A DNA stretch of 64,000 nt from Zhengitettix transpicula (GCA_037074705.1 CM073591.1:60018897-60082896), one strand, 5' to 3'. Shown: positions 34,455 to 46,725, numbered from the stretch's first letter. Numbers and translations are program-made. The notes: generated from the letters alone by a model not told the origin.

Positions 34455-34731
34455 AAAATAAAAAATTGATTGAAAATAATGAATAAGAAAGATAGCCAAT
34501 TCAGACAAAAAGGTAATATAAATACCACACAAACGTTTCTGAGATCCTTGTCCCTTTCGTCAGGTGCTAAGAAGAGCCTAGAGAAAATTCTGAGTGGTCA
34601 ACTGACAAGTGCAGTTGTGTTTCTCTGGGCTCTTCTTAGCACCTGACGAAAGGGACAAGGATCTCAGAAACGTTTGTGTGGTATTTATATTACCTTTTAG
34701 TCTGAATTGTCATTCTTTTGTAATTATTATT
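34455..34731. repeat. Foldback element with two hammerhead-like cores
   Basis: Palindrome of about 275 bp with arms of about 100 bp. Minus-strand core in the left arm: CTGACGA at 34557-34563 and GAAA at 34536-34539. Plus-strand core in the right arm: CTGACGA at 34643-34649 and GAAA at 34667-34670. The arms are nearly identical, so the element is young compared with others here. The outer flank matches the 44437-44702 and 51280-51820 elements (gtctgaatt / agccaaatac-like block). Confidence 0.85.
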
Positions 34732-35294
34732 CAAAAACTTCCTTCATATATAAATTTTTATTTGTCTGTTTTTTAATATTATAGGTTAAATAATTAACAA
34801 CCTTTACTTTATTAATTTAATCTAAATAAAACGTGATGGATTGTCACTGTAATGAAATAAATTATAAATCTTTTTATTGTATAAATTACTTTGTCAAATA
34901 TTAAATTTTTTCCGACTTGTGGCCAGTTTATTGGTTGTAACATTAATTACATATAATTAGATAATTAATACTAAGCTATTTTTTATTATAATTAATCTTG
35001 AACTTGTTTATGACTAATAAAATTATATAAATGGTCTCGACTTATTTACTACACTGTAAATTAATGGTTCGTTTGTTTAGATTTTCTATATTTTAGAGCT
35101 TAAAACAGTAATGAGGATTATACAAAGTATTGCTCAGCAAGTACTTCCCGGCACACCGTTAGTGCCACATAAATTCAACAGACTTGAATCTAGAACAGGG
35201 TTGCACACACGGTCGATCGCGAGGGCTTTAAAAGTCAATCACTGAAATATGTCCCTATTCTTCCAAGAAATTGACACCAAGATACTTTAAAACG
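34732..35294. other. AT-rich DNA, nothing recognised
   Basis: No coding similarity, repeat arm or motif that I can support. Confidence 0.6.
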
Positions 35295-35660
35295 AAAAAT
35301 AGCTCTGTGATTTAGGATTCTTAACAGATGTGACATGACATTTAAATAGCATCAATGGAGCTACAAGGGAAAGATAAAACAATTACCCACATGATAAGCG
35401 CCGTAAACTCTTTCAAAATTAAATTGCAGCTACTAATTAATCAACTAATACAAACCATTTGAAAAATTTTCGGGCTTTGAATGAAAGTGCAAATTCAGAG
35501 TTAAATTATGGCATTTACGTGACAAAAGCAATTAATATTCTGAATGAATTTGAAAGACTTTTTTCCGATTTTAACAAATTGACGAATATTGTAACTTTTA
35601 TCAGTTTTCCGTTCTCTCGTTTACGCGTTTTTTAAAAAAATTCAGGATACTTTACAATCT
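35295..35660 (+). mobile_element. hAT relic (GTF2IRD2/ZBED-like), 5' piece of a split copy
   Basis: Plus-strand pieces MELQGKDKTITHMISAVNSF and KAINILNEFERLFSDFNK (after a frameshift) match the LQGKxxxVxxMxxxVxxFxxKLxLW block of hAT-type host-like proteins. The C-terminal piece of the same family is at 40140-40470 on the same strand. Everything between is later insertions. Confidence 0.65.
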
Positions 35661-35699
35661 AATGATTTTATTGTTGTGATATTTGTACATTTTATATTA

Positions 35700-35702
<3 letters not shown>

Positions 35703-35737
<35 letters not shown>
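35703..35737. repeat. (TA)n microsatellite
   Basis: Simple TA run directly abutting the solo LTR; likely the insertion target or its expansion. Confidence 0.9.
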
Positions 35738-35740
<3 letters not shown>

Positions 35741-36674
35741 AATAATTAAATATAATGGGTGCTTTTAAAATAAAAAGATTATTAAGGAAAAACAATCAAA
35801 CAAATTTATTAACAATTTTAAATCCACAATAATATTTGGGATCTCATGGTCTTAAACTGGGTTTGATAAATGGCTGAATTTATACAATCAAAATTACATT
35901 TAGCTTTTATGGAAGTTAATGCGTCTGAAACATAGACGAAATTTGTTGTGGAAGAAATAACACTACAGATTGAAATTAAATAGTTTTAAATTTCATCAGG
36001 AATTAACGATCTCATTTTATCGATAATTAAATAATTAAAATTAAAGAACGATCTGACTTTTATCTTTTAAAAGTGGTTTACAATATGATTTTAAAGTTTT
36101 TCTACTTACGGCCGCCCAGGTCTCATTTTAGGTTTTTCGTGCACAAAATTTGGGGATATCACTGATTCTAGTACTCACAGACTCTAAATGTCAACAAATT
36201 CTAATTGGCGTAGTTTTGTTAGTTGGTCTAACACAAATTGGTAGATTCTCGATGCTTTGCTGCAACCTGGATTTGCAGATCTCGTGACTTTAGTCGGAAA
36301 TGTACTTCATTGGTTTGTCTATGGCCAGCAGGTTGAATTTATGCTCGGCCACCGATTACAACATTAGTTTCACTCTCTCCTTCCCGACTGAAGATTGCTT
36401 TACTTTTCAATATTTTAGAGTATGTTTGTTACTGCTCTCAAACTGTTCTATTTGCGGTCCGCTGCCCGACTGCAAAACTTTTTATAATATGAATTTTCTG
36501 ATCTTTACACCTCGCTGTTCTATGCCCGACTGAACTCCTCGTCTCGTAAATTTTGAGTGCGTAAAATTCTCAGCCGATCGCCTTGTTGCGGCGTCCGCTC
36601 TATATCCACTAATAATGAGTCCTCTACAATCCAACTTTCCAATTAGCACAATGTCTTAATTACCAATTACTACA
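35738..36674 (-). mobile_element. Solo LTR (family copy 2)
   Basis: 937 bp, TG...CA ends and ATATAT on both sides. Close relative of 28286-29250, with shared blocks such as gggatctcatggtctt, gcgtctgaa...catagacgaa and ttacggccgcccaggtctca. The minus-strand poly(A) signal AATAAA is near 35808. Confidence 0.8.
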
Positions 36675-36689
36675 ATATATCTTGTAGAG

Positions 36690-37293
36690 TACATTTTCTT
36701 TCACCTCCTATACTTTTATTGGATATTAATTTGGTCTCTCGTTCGCTTTCTTTTTAATCGGCGATGTTGGATGGGAGGTGGAGGAGAGGCAGCTTTATCG
36801 GATATTAACGGGTTGTGGTGAATTATGTATTTTTTATATTTGGCTATTGTTTGGTGGATACATGGAATATTGAAGTCACTATAGATGCGGGAATTGGAGA
36901 AGTACCAGGGACAGTTTGTCGTATAACGAAGGATTTTATTTTGGGATGTTTGGATCTTGTTGATGTGTGTTTTGGTTGCGGAACCCCAAATGTTAAGCCG
37001 TACTTCTATAATGGAGAAATAAGGGATCTATAAACTATTTTTTTTCATTGCAAGGGATAAAGGAGAATTTGGATTAATTATGGTTTTAGTATTTTAAAGC
37101 GGTGATTGATTATTTTTTTTTAATGTGACTGGTGTGTTGGGACCATGTTAGCTTTGAATCTAGTATTAGTCCAAGGCATTTGTGGTTTAGTTTGTTTGGA
37201 ATGGGTGTGTTGTTAATATAGATTTTGTTAGTGAATGGTACTTTTTAGGGATTTGTTTGGGTTTATGGTTATTTTCCAATTATTTGCCCAAAT
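36690..37293 (-). mobile_element. jockey-like LINE, 3' part (interrupted copy)
   Basis: Minus-strand pieces NPNKS, INNTPIPNK-like, CLGLILDSKLTWSQHTSHI (37100-37200) and a YRSLISPL..YGLTFGV block (about 36990) belong to the thumb/C-terminal region of jockey-type reverse transcriptases. It is the direct continuation of 39838-40140, split by the hAT insertion. Several frameshifts. Confidence 0.75.
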
Positions 37294-39829
37294 TAAAGTG
37301 ACCACATTTTCATTGAGACAAAGCGGGACAAATGGGATGAAATGAGAATTACAATTTAGTTATACATATTTTATTGTATACATTCACATACTTGTACAAA
37401 AATGTATTTATTATTAATTATTGGTAACTATAAAAATATTTGTAAAAAATAATAATTTGAACATCATGATTTTTAATCAAATTAAAATTTTTATTTAAAA
37501 AAAAATGATTTTCTTTCACGGTCATATTTGTGATCCGAGTGAATACTTTCATTTCTTAAAATGTCGTGAAATATTTCACATGAATTGGTCAAATTATATT
37601 TTACACTTAATATAGATTTTAAAGTTTTAATGTTCAACTGCGTTTTTTTCAGTTGTCCTTTATTTTATTGATACTAGAAAAAAAAGGTTCTGTTGCTGCA
37701 TTTGTTCGTGGAAGGGAAAGCGCAAATTCTACAATTTTAAAAATATTTTGATAAGGAATATTATTCTGTGTAATATGAAGGAATAACTCCGTCCATTTTT
37801 TGTCTGTTTCCACATTTGCAGACAACCAACATTTAATTTTTCTATCTGTAACACATCTTTTTACCAATGAAACCTCATCAAAAAGATCATTTTCGCAAAT
37901 ATTATTTTTCGGAAAATGGTTACTAATATATTCAAAAGATTTTTCCACATATTCCCATAAAATCTCCTTTTCTAATCTCACCCAATGAAAATTTTTAATA
38001 CCTTAGAATTGAACTGTCCATTCTTCAAGATATTCTAAGCAGTTTTTATAAAAATTTTTGACATGTTTCAGAAAATCAGGTCGTTTAATGGGCACCTTGT
38101 TCTTCCAACCTAGTGATGCCTTTTCGAATAATTAAAGGAATGTAATCGTTATCAATTCTTTCTCCTAATTTTGTTTTTAAATCATTGATTTCATTTGACA
38201 CTTCCGTAATTGAAATTTTGTCCCCTTCAATAATTTTCACAGCATTGTGAAATAACGTAGCTTGGTTGTGGATGAACTGAAGCCAAATTTGTGATGTGTC
38301 ATTTTCAAAAAAGAGCTTCAATATTCTTGGACATTTATCTTGTAATAAAAAGTATATTTTTAAAATATTTTCTACAACTGGTAAAAGAGCCGGCCATCGT
38401 GTTTTGCTGTAACCAAGAATTCTTTTGTATTATTTCTGCGCTTTCACAAAAATCCTTCAAACTTTCAACACGCACAGTATATATTTATAAAAAACGAATA
38501 AATTTTTGCAATAATATTTTCAACATCAACTGGAAGTAAGTCAGATGCTGTTTGAATAGTATCATGTAGAATGTGCGCTGCACGACCTACTCCAATCATT
38601 TTTTGGTTCAAATGTTCGTTAAGTTTCGTAAAAACGTTATTGATGCCTCTTCTAGCTTTTCCACCAAAATTTGCGTTAGTGTTATCTGCACAATAGGCAA
38701 TAATTTTATTGTTCAAATTATTCTTTTTTAAAATAGGACTTATTGAATCAAAATTAATTGTGAAGTTTCGCCTGGCAATGAAACAAAATATAATATTCTA
38801 ATTTTAATTCCTGTTTCTGGATCAAAAAATCTAACAATTGTGGGAAATAACTTTAAATCTTTGTGGTTTGAAGCATCATAATATTGGATATAAATGCGCA
38901 TTTTTCTAATTCTTTCTGCAATTGTGAAAACGAACATGGTGAAAAAACATTACAAATAATTGCTTCGGTTTTTGTCCTTGCAGATGCAAATTTTTTGTCG
39001 TAAAATCATTTGCGACGTACAATCCATTGATCAGAAACTTTGATTGTGGTTTATGGTGTTGAAAGCAAATAGCCCTTCCGCTAATGCTAGCTGTTTTTCC
39101 GTGTTGCCAAAGTTAGCACTGCGAAAAAACTGTTCCATTTTAGACGAGGAAACGGCATTATTCAAAAATCTTTTGTGCCTCTTTGTCGCTAGATGTTTAG
39201 TAATATCGTTTTTTCCACCACGTGAGACCGTAAATTCAGCATTGCATTTATCACACCGTACCATATTGTCCATTTTGGGTTTTTTAATAAATGGAAATTC
39301 TCTGCTTAGCTCTTCATTAAATTTGCATTCTCTTTCTTTACTCATCTTTTATTCTGTGGGTAAATACTAGAAATAAATAAAAAATTTACTACAAAGGCTA
39401 AAAAAGAGTATTAAATTTTACCTTATTGACCGTTACGTTGTGGCGACTATTGCTCTAAATTCGTGAATCAAATAATGAGTCAAACCGAACGTCAAATTGA
39501 AAATAACAAACCGGACTCTCTGCACTTATTTGAATTAAGCCGAGACGTAATGTCAATGATCGAACACCACCGAGTAAATCAAACTCGGTACATTCCCTAA
39601 TTTAGTTTATTACTCTGCATGCATTTTATGTTTTTTTTATGTATTTTTTATTTCTTTATATTCACTATAATACTTAATAAATAATAGGTAATATACTTTT
39701 ACAGTACATTTAAAATAAGAAATGCAGATATTTTCTAAAAAGCGGGACATTTTTAAAAATCGGCGGGACGCGAACTGTCCACCAAAAAGCGGGACTGTCC
39801 CGCCAAAATCGGGACGTGTGGTCACTTTA
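37294..39829 (-). mobile_element. hAT transposon, complete ends, decayed transposase
   Basis: Ends are a perfect 13-bp inverted repeat TAAAGTGACCACA, flanked by an identical 8-bp duplication GCCCAAAT at 37286-37293 and 39830-39837. Eight bases is the hAT target-site length. Minus-strand coding starts at 39345: MSKERECKFNEELSREF, then a BED/C2H2-like finger (CDKCNAEF...HLATKRH). Later pieces are IAYCADNTNANFGGKARRG (about 38700) and the C-terminal LSLPRTNAATEPFFSSINK (about 37690). Frameshifts and stops in between make it non-autonomous now. Subterminal GC-rich GGGAC blocks repeat at both ends. Confidence 0.9.
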
Positions 39830-39837
39830 GCCCAAAT

Positions 39838-40140
39838 GGCTACATGGTTAATGGCAGATTGCAGTTGTATTGTAGCCGAATCGTAATCATGGGACTGGCA
39901 AAGTATGGCTAAATATATCGTCGGCAAATATGGCAGTTTTTGTTGCGGTTGTTTGGGGGATATCATGGGTATAGATGGAATATGGGAGTGGGCCAAGGAC
40001 ACTACCTTGAGGGACCCCTCAGTGAATAGGGTATATTGTGGAGAAATGGTTTTGATATTTGACAAGGTAAGAGCAATTTATAAGATAGTTGGATAGGAAG
40101 TTAAAGTAGGGGGTGCATAGGTGAGGTTACAACTTAAAGA
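39838..40140 (-). mobile_element. jockey-like LINE, RT palm part (interrupted copy)
   Basis: Minus strand: [28 protein letters not shown], then TKTAIFADD with the catalytic aspartate pair of the RT active site, and AINHVAIWA at the break. It resumes at 37285 downward across the hAT insertion. Stops show it is dead. Confidence 0.85.
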
Positions 40141-40470
40141 AGAGTGAGTGAAAAATCTGCTACTGAAATATCAAACGCCTTCTATCAAGACTTGTCCTCT
40201 TTCGAAAATGAGATATTGCACATAATTTCGGATATACATCTCAAAGCAAGACCAAGTGATGAAACTTTTCTTTTATATCTGAAGAGAAATATTCACTTTT
40301 AAAACAAATTGCGCTTCAAATAATCCGATTATTATTTGGGTCAACTTATCTATGCGAATCTGCCTTTTCTGAAATGAAAATTATTAAATAAAAATATCGC
40401 AGTCTGCTTAATTTTCAGTCCAAAGTAGTCGATCTTGCTGTGGTTGGCAATATACATTTTAAGTATTCGG
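40141..40470 (+). mobile_element. hAT relic, C-terminal dimerisation piece of the split copy
   Basis: Plus strand: FYQDLSSFENEILHIIS, then after a frameshift KQIALQIIRLLFGSTYLCES, AFSEMKIIK, stop, KYRSLLNFQ. FGSTYxCExxFSxMxxxKxxxRSxL is the hAT C-terminal signature of GTF2IRD2/ZBED-like proteins. It belongs with 35295-35660. Confidence 0.75.
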
Positions 40471-41144
40471 GCAACAATCAACATTTAACAATAATGAGGT
40501 TCATTTTCAATGTGTGCGGCAAAACGGGCGTTGATTGTTGATTATTGGCCTTTGTTGCTTTAAGAAATTACATGTTGGTAATTTCCAGCTGTGATAAGCG
40601 ATTACAAATGAGTCGAGTTTTCATGGCCGCAGTTGGCTACAATTTTAAGGCTGATGATTAATCTCTCAAAAATTTATTATCTCCGCCAGACTCAACCACC
40701 TGAAAACGCGTTCATCAAGATTTCAACGGCTGAAGAAAAGAAACCGCTTTCGCATGAGTCATCCAGAACATCATCATAGCCTTAACGTGCAAAGAAGACG
40801 CTTTTATGTTCAATCCGGGAGTTCCACATTGCGGACGACTGCTTATTCAGGATTCACAGACTCCAATTTCGTAGACAGACGTCTTCAATATACCTGATGG
40901 GACTCCGGCGGTTTGATACCATCAACCTTCCGCAGCATTAAGTAACAAGTTGTTTTTTTCAATAAAAAAGAAAACTGCAGAAAACGGATCAGATATCCCA
41001 ATATTCAGAGCCACAATGCTGATGATTGATTTAGGACTGAACAGAATCTTGAATTCAATTTATAGCACTACTGTTGCCAAAATGTTGGCAATTTTTTGCT
41101 CCAGCGTGATCTCAAACATCCCGAATGATGCAAGACTTAAGTTA
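40471..41144. other. Unassigned sequence
   Basis: Contains a small inverted repeat of caacaatcaac / gttgattgttg at about 40470-40535. No coding similarity recognised. Confidence 0.5.
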
Positions 41145-42415
41145 CAGTAGACTCTCGATTATCCGTTTTGCGGCTCAACCGCGGAAATATTTTAGAATGG
41201 TTTGAAGTTGATTTTGACGACCCCCACAAGGGGGCAATTTGAACGTTCAGGGGGCAATTCGAAAATGAGCTCGTCTAGAATTTATAAACCGCCAGCTATG
41301 ATTTAATTTATACAAAAGGAAAAATTGTCGGTTTCTCAATTTGAAATAAGCATTTGGTGAGTTTGGAGCTTACCATAGAGCCACACTTGAAAGCTTACAG
41401 TAATATAAACTACGATGTACTTAGAGAGTAGGCCTATTGTTTACTATGTCTAGTGGTAATTTAATTTTAAATTTTAAAAATAAAAAATGTTATATAACAT
41501 GTGAGATTATGCCTGACAGTGAAATCGTTAAAAGGGTAGGACAAAGGATTCTGACGAGAGTGAGGACGAAAACTTGGAAGTGAGTCCTGAAACAAGGATA
41601 GACGATTCATCTGCTCTTCAATGGACAGACTGTTTGCTAGAGTTTGTGGGGCAACAAAGCGATTCTCTGCTTTCCGATAAAGTGGTGTTACGCAGATTGA
41701 GAGCAATCACATGGAAGAAAGATTCCATGTCACTGAATCACAAGTCAATAACAGTCTACTTAACCCAAACATTCGTAGTTTTATATATCTTCCTTCATTT
41801 TAGTGTACAGATTAGTAATGGTATCAGATTTAATTATTTTCAAGTTACGGCATTAGTATATTAGTGTGGTTAAAGTTACAGTGTATTCATCTAAAAATCT
41901 ACACTAGAACAGTTTCAACTACAATAAGCTATCTACCGTACTTCCGTAGCTTTATAGTGAAGAACATTGACCTGCACCACAAAAGGTGCTTAAGTAGGGC
42001 GTTAGTAGTGTAAAACAATAAAATGTTAAATATATACCAGTATATCTGGGGGTCTAGGACGTTTCGGCGCGAGAATTTGCAAAGTCAAGGGCATTCGTTT
42101 GAAACAAATTTTTAAAAAAAATACACAACTGATATTGATATTAGAAAATGAACAAATACTCAAATGTAGAATATAAACGTTTTATTGGTATTGTAAAAAT
42201 TAAATAATAGTAAATCAACACAATAGTAAATTAATTCTATACCATATAATTATAAGTTATACCACGCAAGTAGTCTATAATATCGGGGTCACAAAAATTT
42301 CTCACTATTAATAAAAATCCGGTGTCTGCATCATGATATTTTTTTTATTTACTTAAAGGTATGTGACCAGCAACAAGTAGTTCTAGTTAATGTCTCGTCC
42401 TTTCTGCACTCTGCG

Positions 42416-42417
<2 letters not shown>

Positions 42418-42461
<44 letters not shown>
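42418..42461. repeat. (TA)n microsatellite
   Basis: Pure TA run of more than 20 units within the nested element. Confidence 0.95.
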
Positions 42462-43013
42462 CTATTTAATGTAAGTTTTATATTTTAAAGGTCTACTAAT
42501 TAATCAATATCTAAAGAGGTTCTAATGTAAGCAAATTTGTATAAAGAATTTCTTTATTACACATTTTATTCTGATGTATTTTGCCACTAAAATTTATATT
42601 ATAGCTTTCAAGATTGTAAAAATATATTTAAATTCTGTATATGATTTACTTCGGTCGATGGCTATCACTATCTGTACTTGTGAAAATAAAATAAAAAATC
42701 TGTTATTTATTTTCTGCTTAAATTTCTGATTCAGTTTATTAGAGATGAGAAAAAAATTATACTGATTAACATATCAACGCAAGACTGAAATTCTGAAGCT
42801 AGATACGTGAATATTCACGTAATCCTGTATAAATTATCACTTTTCTCGGTGAGTTTTTGCCTCTTACTTTACAGGCTATAATAACTCTACTTTACATGTT
42901 ATAATAACATGAATTTGATGCATATTTTGTAAATAAAATAATGCAAGACAGCGGTACAATACAAAATGATAGAAAAAGCGATAACACCAACATCAATATT
43001 AGTTTCAGTACAA

Positions 43014-44035
43014 TTTTTTTTTTAAATTTATTAGAAAATTAACAATCGGAACTATATAGTACATGTTCCATGAGTTAATGTGATGACACAGTAATACAAT
43101 AACGTGAGCGGATACCCATCCAATGACGTTATACGGATTGTGAACTTATACTGCTTTCAGGTCATTCGGCCATTTCTTGTTCTGAAGTCTTCTGTAGGGA
43201 GGGTCATGTTGCAGGGTGGACGCTAGTTCGTTTGGGTGAAGTTGGAGACGCAGGAAGTGGCTGGCACTCCGGTTGGTGCATTCTTCTTGAACGGTTGGCA
43301 TTCCGAGGTCCGTATGTAATGTTCGATTGCTGACGTACCAAGGTGCATTTACAAGCATTCTGAGTGTTTTCGATTGAAATCGTTGGATGATGTTGACGTT
43401 GGATTTGCAAGAGCAGCCCCATAGCTCAATGCCATATGTCCAAATTGGTTTTATTATAGCTTTGTAAAGTAAGATTTTGTTTTCAAGCGATAAACACGAT
43501 TTTCTCCCCAGTGCCCAGTACATTTTTCTCAGTCGCAGGTCGGATTCCTTCCTTTTTTTTAATATGTTTTTTCCACGTTAGTTTTTTGTCCAAATGTAGA
43601 CCCAGATAGCGAACGTCGTTTGATTTTGGAATTTCTATATTGTTTAGGGACACTGATGGACATTCTGATCGATTTAATGTAAAGTTGACTTGAGTACTTT
43701 TCGCTTCATTGACTTTGATCCGCCATTTATTGAGCCATACTTGAAGAAGGGATAAATGGGTTTGAAGGTTTGAGGAGGCCATGTATGGGTCGGTATGTTG
43801 AGATAGGAGGACGGTGTCGTCAGCAAAAGTGCCTATATATGTGTCAGCTGTTGTGGGGATGTCGGCTGTATATAATTGATATAGTATAGGTCCCAGCACA
43901 CTTCCCTGGGGTACTCCGGAAGTAATCGGGTGGATTATAGAATAGCATTGACCATATTTAATTTGGAATGACCTAGATTCTATACAAAGTGGCTCACACA
44001 AACTCAAAGTAATGAAAAGTTTTCTGTGATCTATT
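43014..44035 (-). mobile_element. jockey-like LINE, 5'-truncated
   Basis: Minus strand, with poly(A) seen as poly(T) at 43014-43024. The frame 44007-43483 has [20 protein letters not shown], a YIGTFADDTVLL active site, LNKWRIKVNEAKS and VRYLGLHLDKKLTWKKHI. It shifts frame at about 43540 and continues as KIILLYKAIIKPIWTYGIE-like residues, then LWGCSCKSN and NAPWYVSN. The truncation falls just upstream of the RT palm. Only one frameshift and few stops, so it is younger than the copy at 36.7-40.1 kb. Confidence 0.9.
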
Positions 44036-44436
44036 AAGAAAATTAATTACGTACAAATTAATACTATTCATTAACTGCATATAATTATTGTATTCTTAAT
44101 TATTTTGTACACTAAAATTTTTGTGTTTTTATGTAATTTTAAATTACTAAACGCTAATTATTGTAGGTTAAAATAAAATAGTTTCCAATAATTATTTGTG
44201 ATTTCATAATATAACGTAAAATATTTCCTTGTCCGGGGACTAATGAAATTAATAATAACTAAGTTTCAATCAAATGCTCACACCAAATGATCAAATGCCG
44301 AAATGACTCACGCCGAAACGTCCCATTTTGTATATGTGTACTTTGGTTTATCCAATGTTTTTGACTATCCACGCCAATTCTCCCCACCATTACCGCGGAT
44401 AATCGAGTTTTCTGTACTTTCAAAATGCCAACAACT

Positions 44437-44702
44437 TACTAATAATAAGAAAGACAGCCAAATACAGACAAAAAAAGCGCTAATATAAACACCACACAAC
44501 GTTTCTGGAAGCCTTGTTCCTTTCTTCAGGGGCTAAAAAAATTAAAAAACACAAGAGCCTAGAGAGACACAACTGCACAATTAAGTTGACAAAACTCTTG
44601 CGTTTTTTCTGCACCTGAACAAATGGAGAAGGCTTCCAGAAACGTGTGGAATTTATATTACCACTTATTTTGTCTTATTTGGCTATCTTTCTTATTATCA
44701 AT
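44437..44702. repeat. Foldback element with hammerhead-like cores
   Basis: Arms of about 100 bp (ataataagaaagacagccaa ... ttggctatctttcttattat). Minus-strand core in the left arm: CTGAAGA at 44523-44529 and GAAAC at 44501-44505, with a GGAA/TTCC stem. Right arm: CTGAACA at 44615-44621 (last block decayed) and GAAA at 44639-44642. Confidence 0.8.
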
Positions 44703-45249
44703 TTTCAATCAGACGTAAATTTTTCATTTTACTTTTACTCTTGTCTAGTTTGATACTGTTTCAACGACTTTCCCAATTTCGAGTTGAATGCTTCATGTTG
44801 ATATAACAAAAATCCTTATCATGTTTTGGAAATCTGAAAACGTCTGTATTAGTTAAAAATTAACAAAACGATAATGTAAGAGCCAAATAAACAGACAAAA
44901 TTTAGATATTTATCTAAGTAATAACTCAATAAATAAGTACATTTAATGACCTAATAATTAATGCAGTTAGAACACTAATTTGGGACTTCATCAGGTGAAC
45001 AATAAAAACAAGATGAGACCCTAATGATTAACAAATATTTTAATCTAAAGTTTCTTCAAATATCTTCAATATTTTTATGAATATTATTGTGTGCACTTCT
45101 CATATTTTCACAGGTAATGTTCCAAAAATTGTTTAATACTACCTATATAAAATAATTTTGAATAAATTTGAAATGTATGGTCTGGTTTCCATACCAGTTG
45201 TAACCGAAATGTTTAATATATATATATCTATATATATACATACATATAT
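44703..45249. other. Repeat ends, no gene
   Basis: A hammerhead-like block on the minus strand (CTGATGA at 44988-44994) sits in sequence matching the left arm of the 54520-55297 element, and a (TA)n stretch at 45217-45248 precedes the solo LTR. Confidence 0.6.
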
Positions 45250-46244
45250 TGTAATGCCAATTAATTAGGACATTAATTGTTTGAACATAAAAATTTAAAT
45301 TGTTTGAGAAATCCTTTGTAGCAGCGGTCCAGAACATAGCAACAATGGAGCCCAGCTCTGTTCCTTTGTCGGAAGATCCCAATATCGCGCGCTAAAATGC
45401 GAGACGACAGTTCAGTTCACATTAAGATATTGAGAGAGTGAGTTCGCGGAAAGACATCGTCGAGGTATAACTGTTAGATGGAGGAGAATTCAACAGAGTC
45501 GGCGATTGAAAATTTAACAGAGTTGGTTGGTGCCTGGACATTTCTGAGGACAAAGTAAAACATTCACGAAAGCATAACGTCGAAACTTGCTAAGTAAAAA
45601 CAGTTTTGTGTCCATAGCCGGCCAGAAACAGTAAAATTTCAGTTTGAGTTCAATGCAGTAAAGACTGGCAAATCTACAGACCAAGGAATTCGCCTAAGGC
45701 AAGCAGAATTCACCTAAGGCAAGCAGTCAACAAGTAGCTGACTACAAAAGGGGAGGATCATCCGAGTTCCTGACATCATATAAAATTTTGGCTTAGAATC
45801 AGTGTAAAATCTGGGAGTTTAGAATCAGTGTAAAATCCCGCAATACTATTTTCGAAAATGAAAGGTATGCTGGAAAGCTGGGCAGATGTGAGTAACAATT
45901 TACAAAACAATTAAGTATGTAAACGTAATTGAAAGATAGACGTCAGATTTCGTTCTCCGTTTAAATTGTTAATTCGTTCTAATCTCTTTACTTCTTAATT
46001 TCGTTCTCATTTTAAATTTAGTTCGAGTTTAATTGTCAAGTAAATTTCTTTTCTTTTAATTGTGATTTGTTTGTTAATAAGTATTTTAAACATAATTAAT
46101 GTGTTCATTATCAAACCCAGTGAAGACCCTGACATCTAATATTTTTAATTTGTAATTGTTTAAATTATTGCCACAATAAAAATATTGTTAGTAACTTTTA
46201 TTAATCTTTTATTTAATTAACGACCTCCATTTGTGTATATTACA
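45250..46244 (+). mobile_element. Solo LTR (family copy 4, plus orientation)
   Basis: 995 bp with TG...CA ends flanked by ATATAT on both sides. Homologous to the reverse complement of 51911-52974 (shared blocks acattaattgtttgaacat, agcaacaatgga). AATAAA near 46172 lies close to the 3' end, as expected for the R/U5 side. Confidence 0.8.
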
Positions 46245-46725
46245 ATATATAGGCCTAGTAATTAAAAATCCGTATCAAGGAACACATCTTATATCAGAGT
46301 GATAAATTATGTCTTCTCCAGAAATAATATTAATTTCAAAAATTACTTTGATTGTTGATAAATGATAAGGTTTCTAATGTTGATACTAGGTATTATTCTA
46401 GAATTATATCCGAAATATATTACAGTAAATCTAACATAAGCCTTTTCCTTTACGTTACCTGAGTGGTGCTGCGTCAGTTTCAATAACTAACTTATGATCT
46501 ATACCTGAGGAAAGCTACACGGTATTCAGAAACGTGTGGTATGTAGTTTATCATCTTATTTTGTCTGTTTATTTGATACTTTATATTTTTTTTTCTATTA
46601 TCCTAGACAGGATTTCAGAATTATTATTCAGAAAAAAAATGAATATGTAAGAAAAGTATAACTGTTAACGCCAGAACGACAAAGAAAATCGTGGTTGAAA
46701 AAGTTCATTGTATTGTGAAATATAT
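46245..46725. other. AT-rich DNA with one hammerhead-like motif
   Basis: Plus strand CTGAGGA at 46505-46511 and GAAACG at 46529-46534, followed by the tttgtctgtttatttg block seen beside other copies. The stem between them is weak. Confidence 0.5.

Larger units (their letters stand above)
42057..44323. mobile_element. Inverted-repeat element nested in the Tigger copy
   Basis: Terminal repeat GGACGTTTCGGCG at 42057-42069 and its inverse at 44311-44323, extended by CGAG/TGAG. No transposase recognised inside. Target duplication not resolved. Confidence 0.55.
41145..44414. mobile_element. Tigger/pogo-like DNA transposon with nested insertions
   Basis: Both ends carry CTCGATTATCCG within about 20 bp of inverted CAG-starting termini (CAGTAGACTCTCG at 41145; its counterpart ends at 44414), next to TA at 41143-41144 and 44415-44416. 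TA duplication is the Tc1/mariner-pogo rule. A plus-strand frame near 41600-41760 (ALQWTDCLLEF, LRRLRAITWKKDSM, KSITVYL) resembles the C-terminal tail of Tigger transposases. The rest of the transposase is missing or replaced by insertions. Confidence 0.75.

Noticed and set aside
37649..39345. Several minus-strand open frames as separate host genes
   Set aside because: They are successive pieces of one hAT transposase between matched terminal repeats and target duplications.
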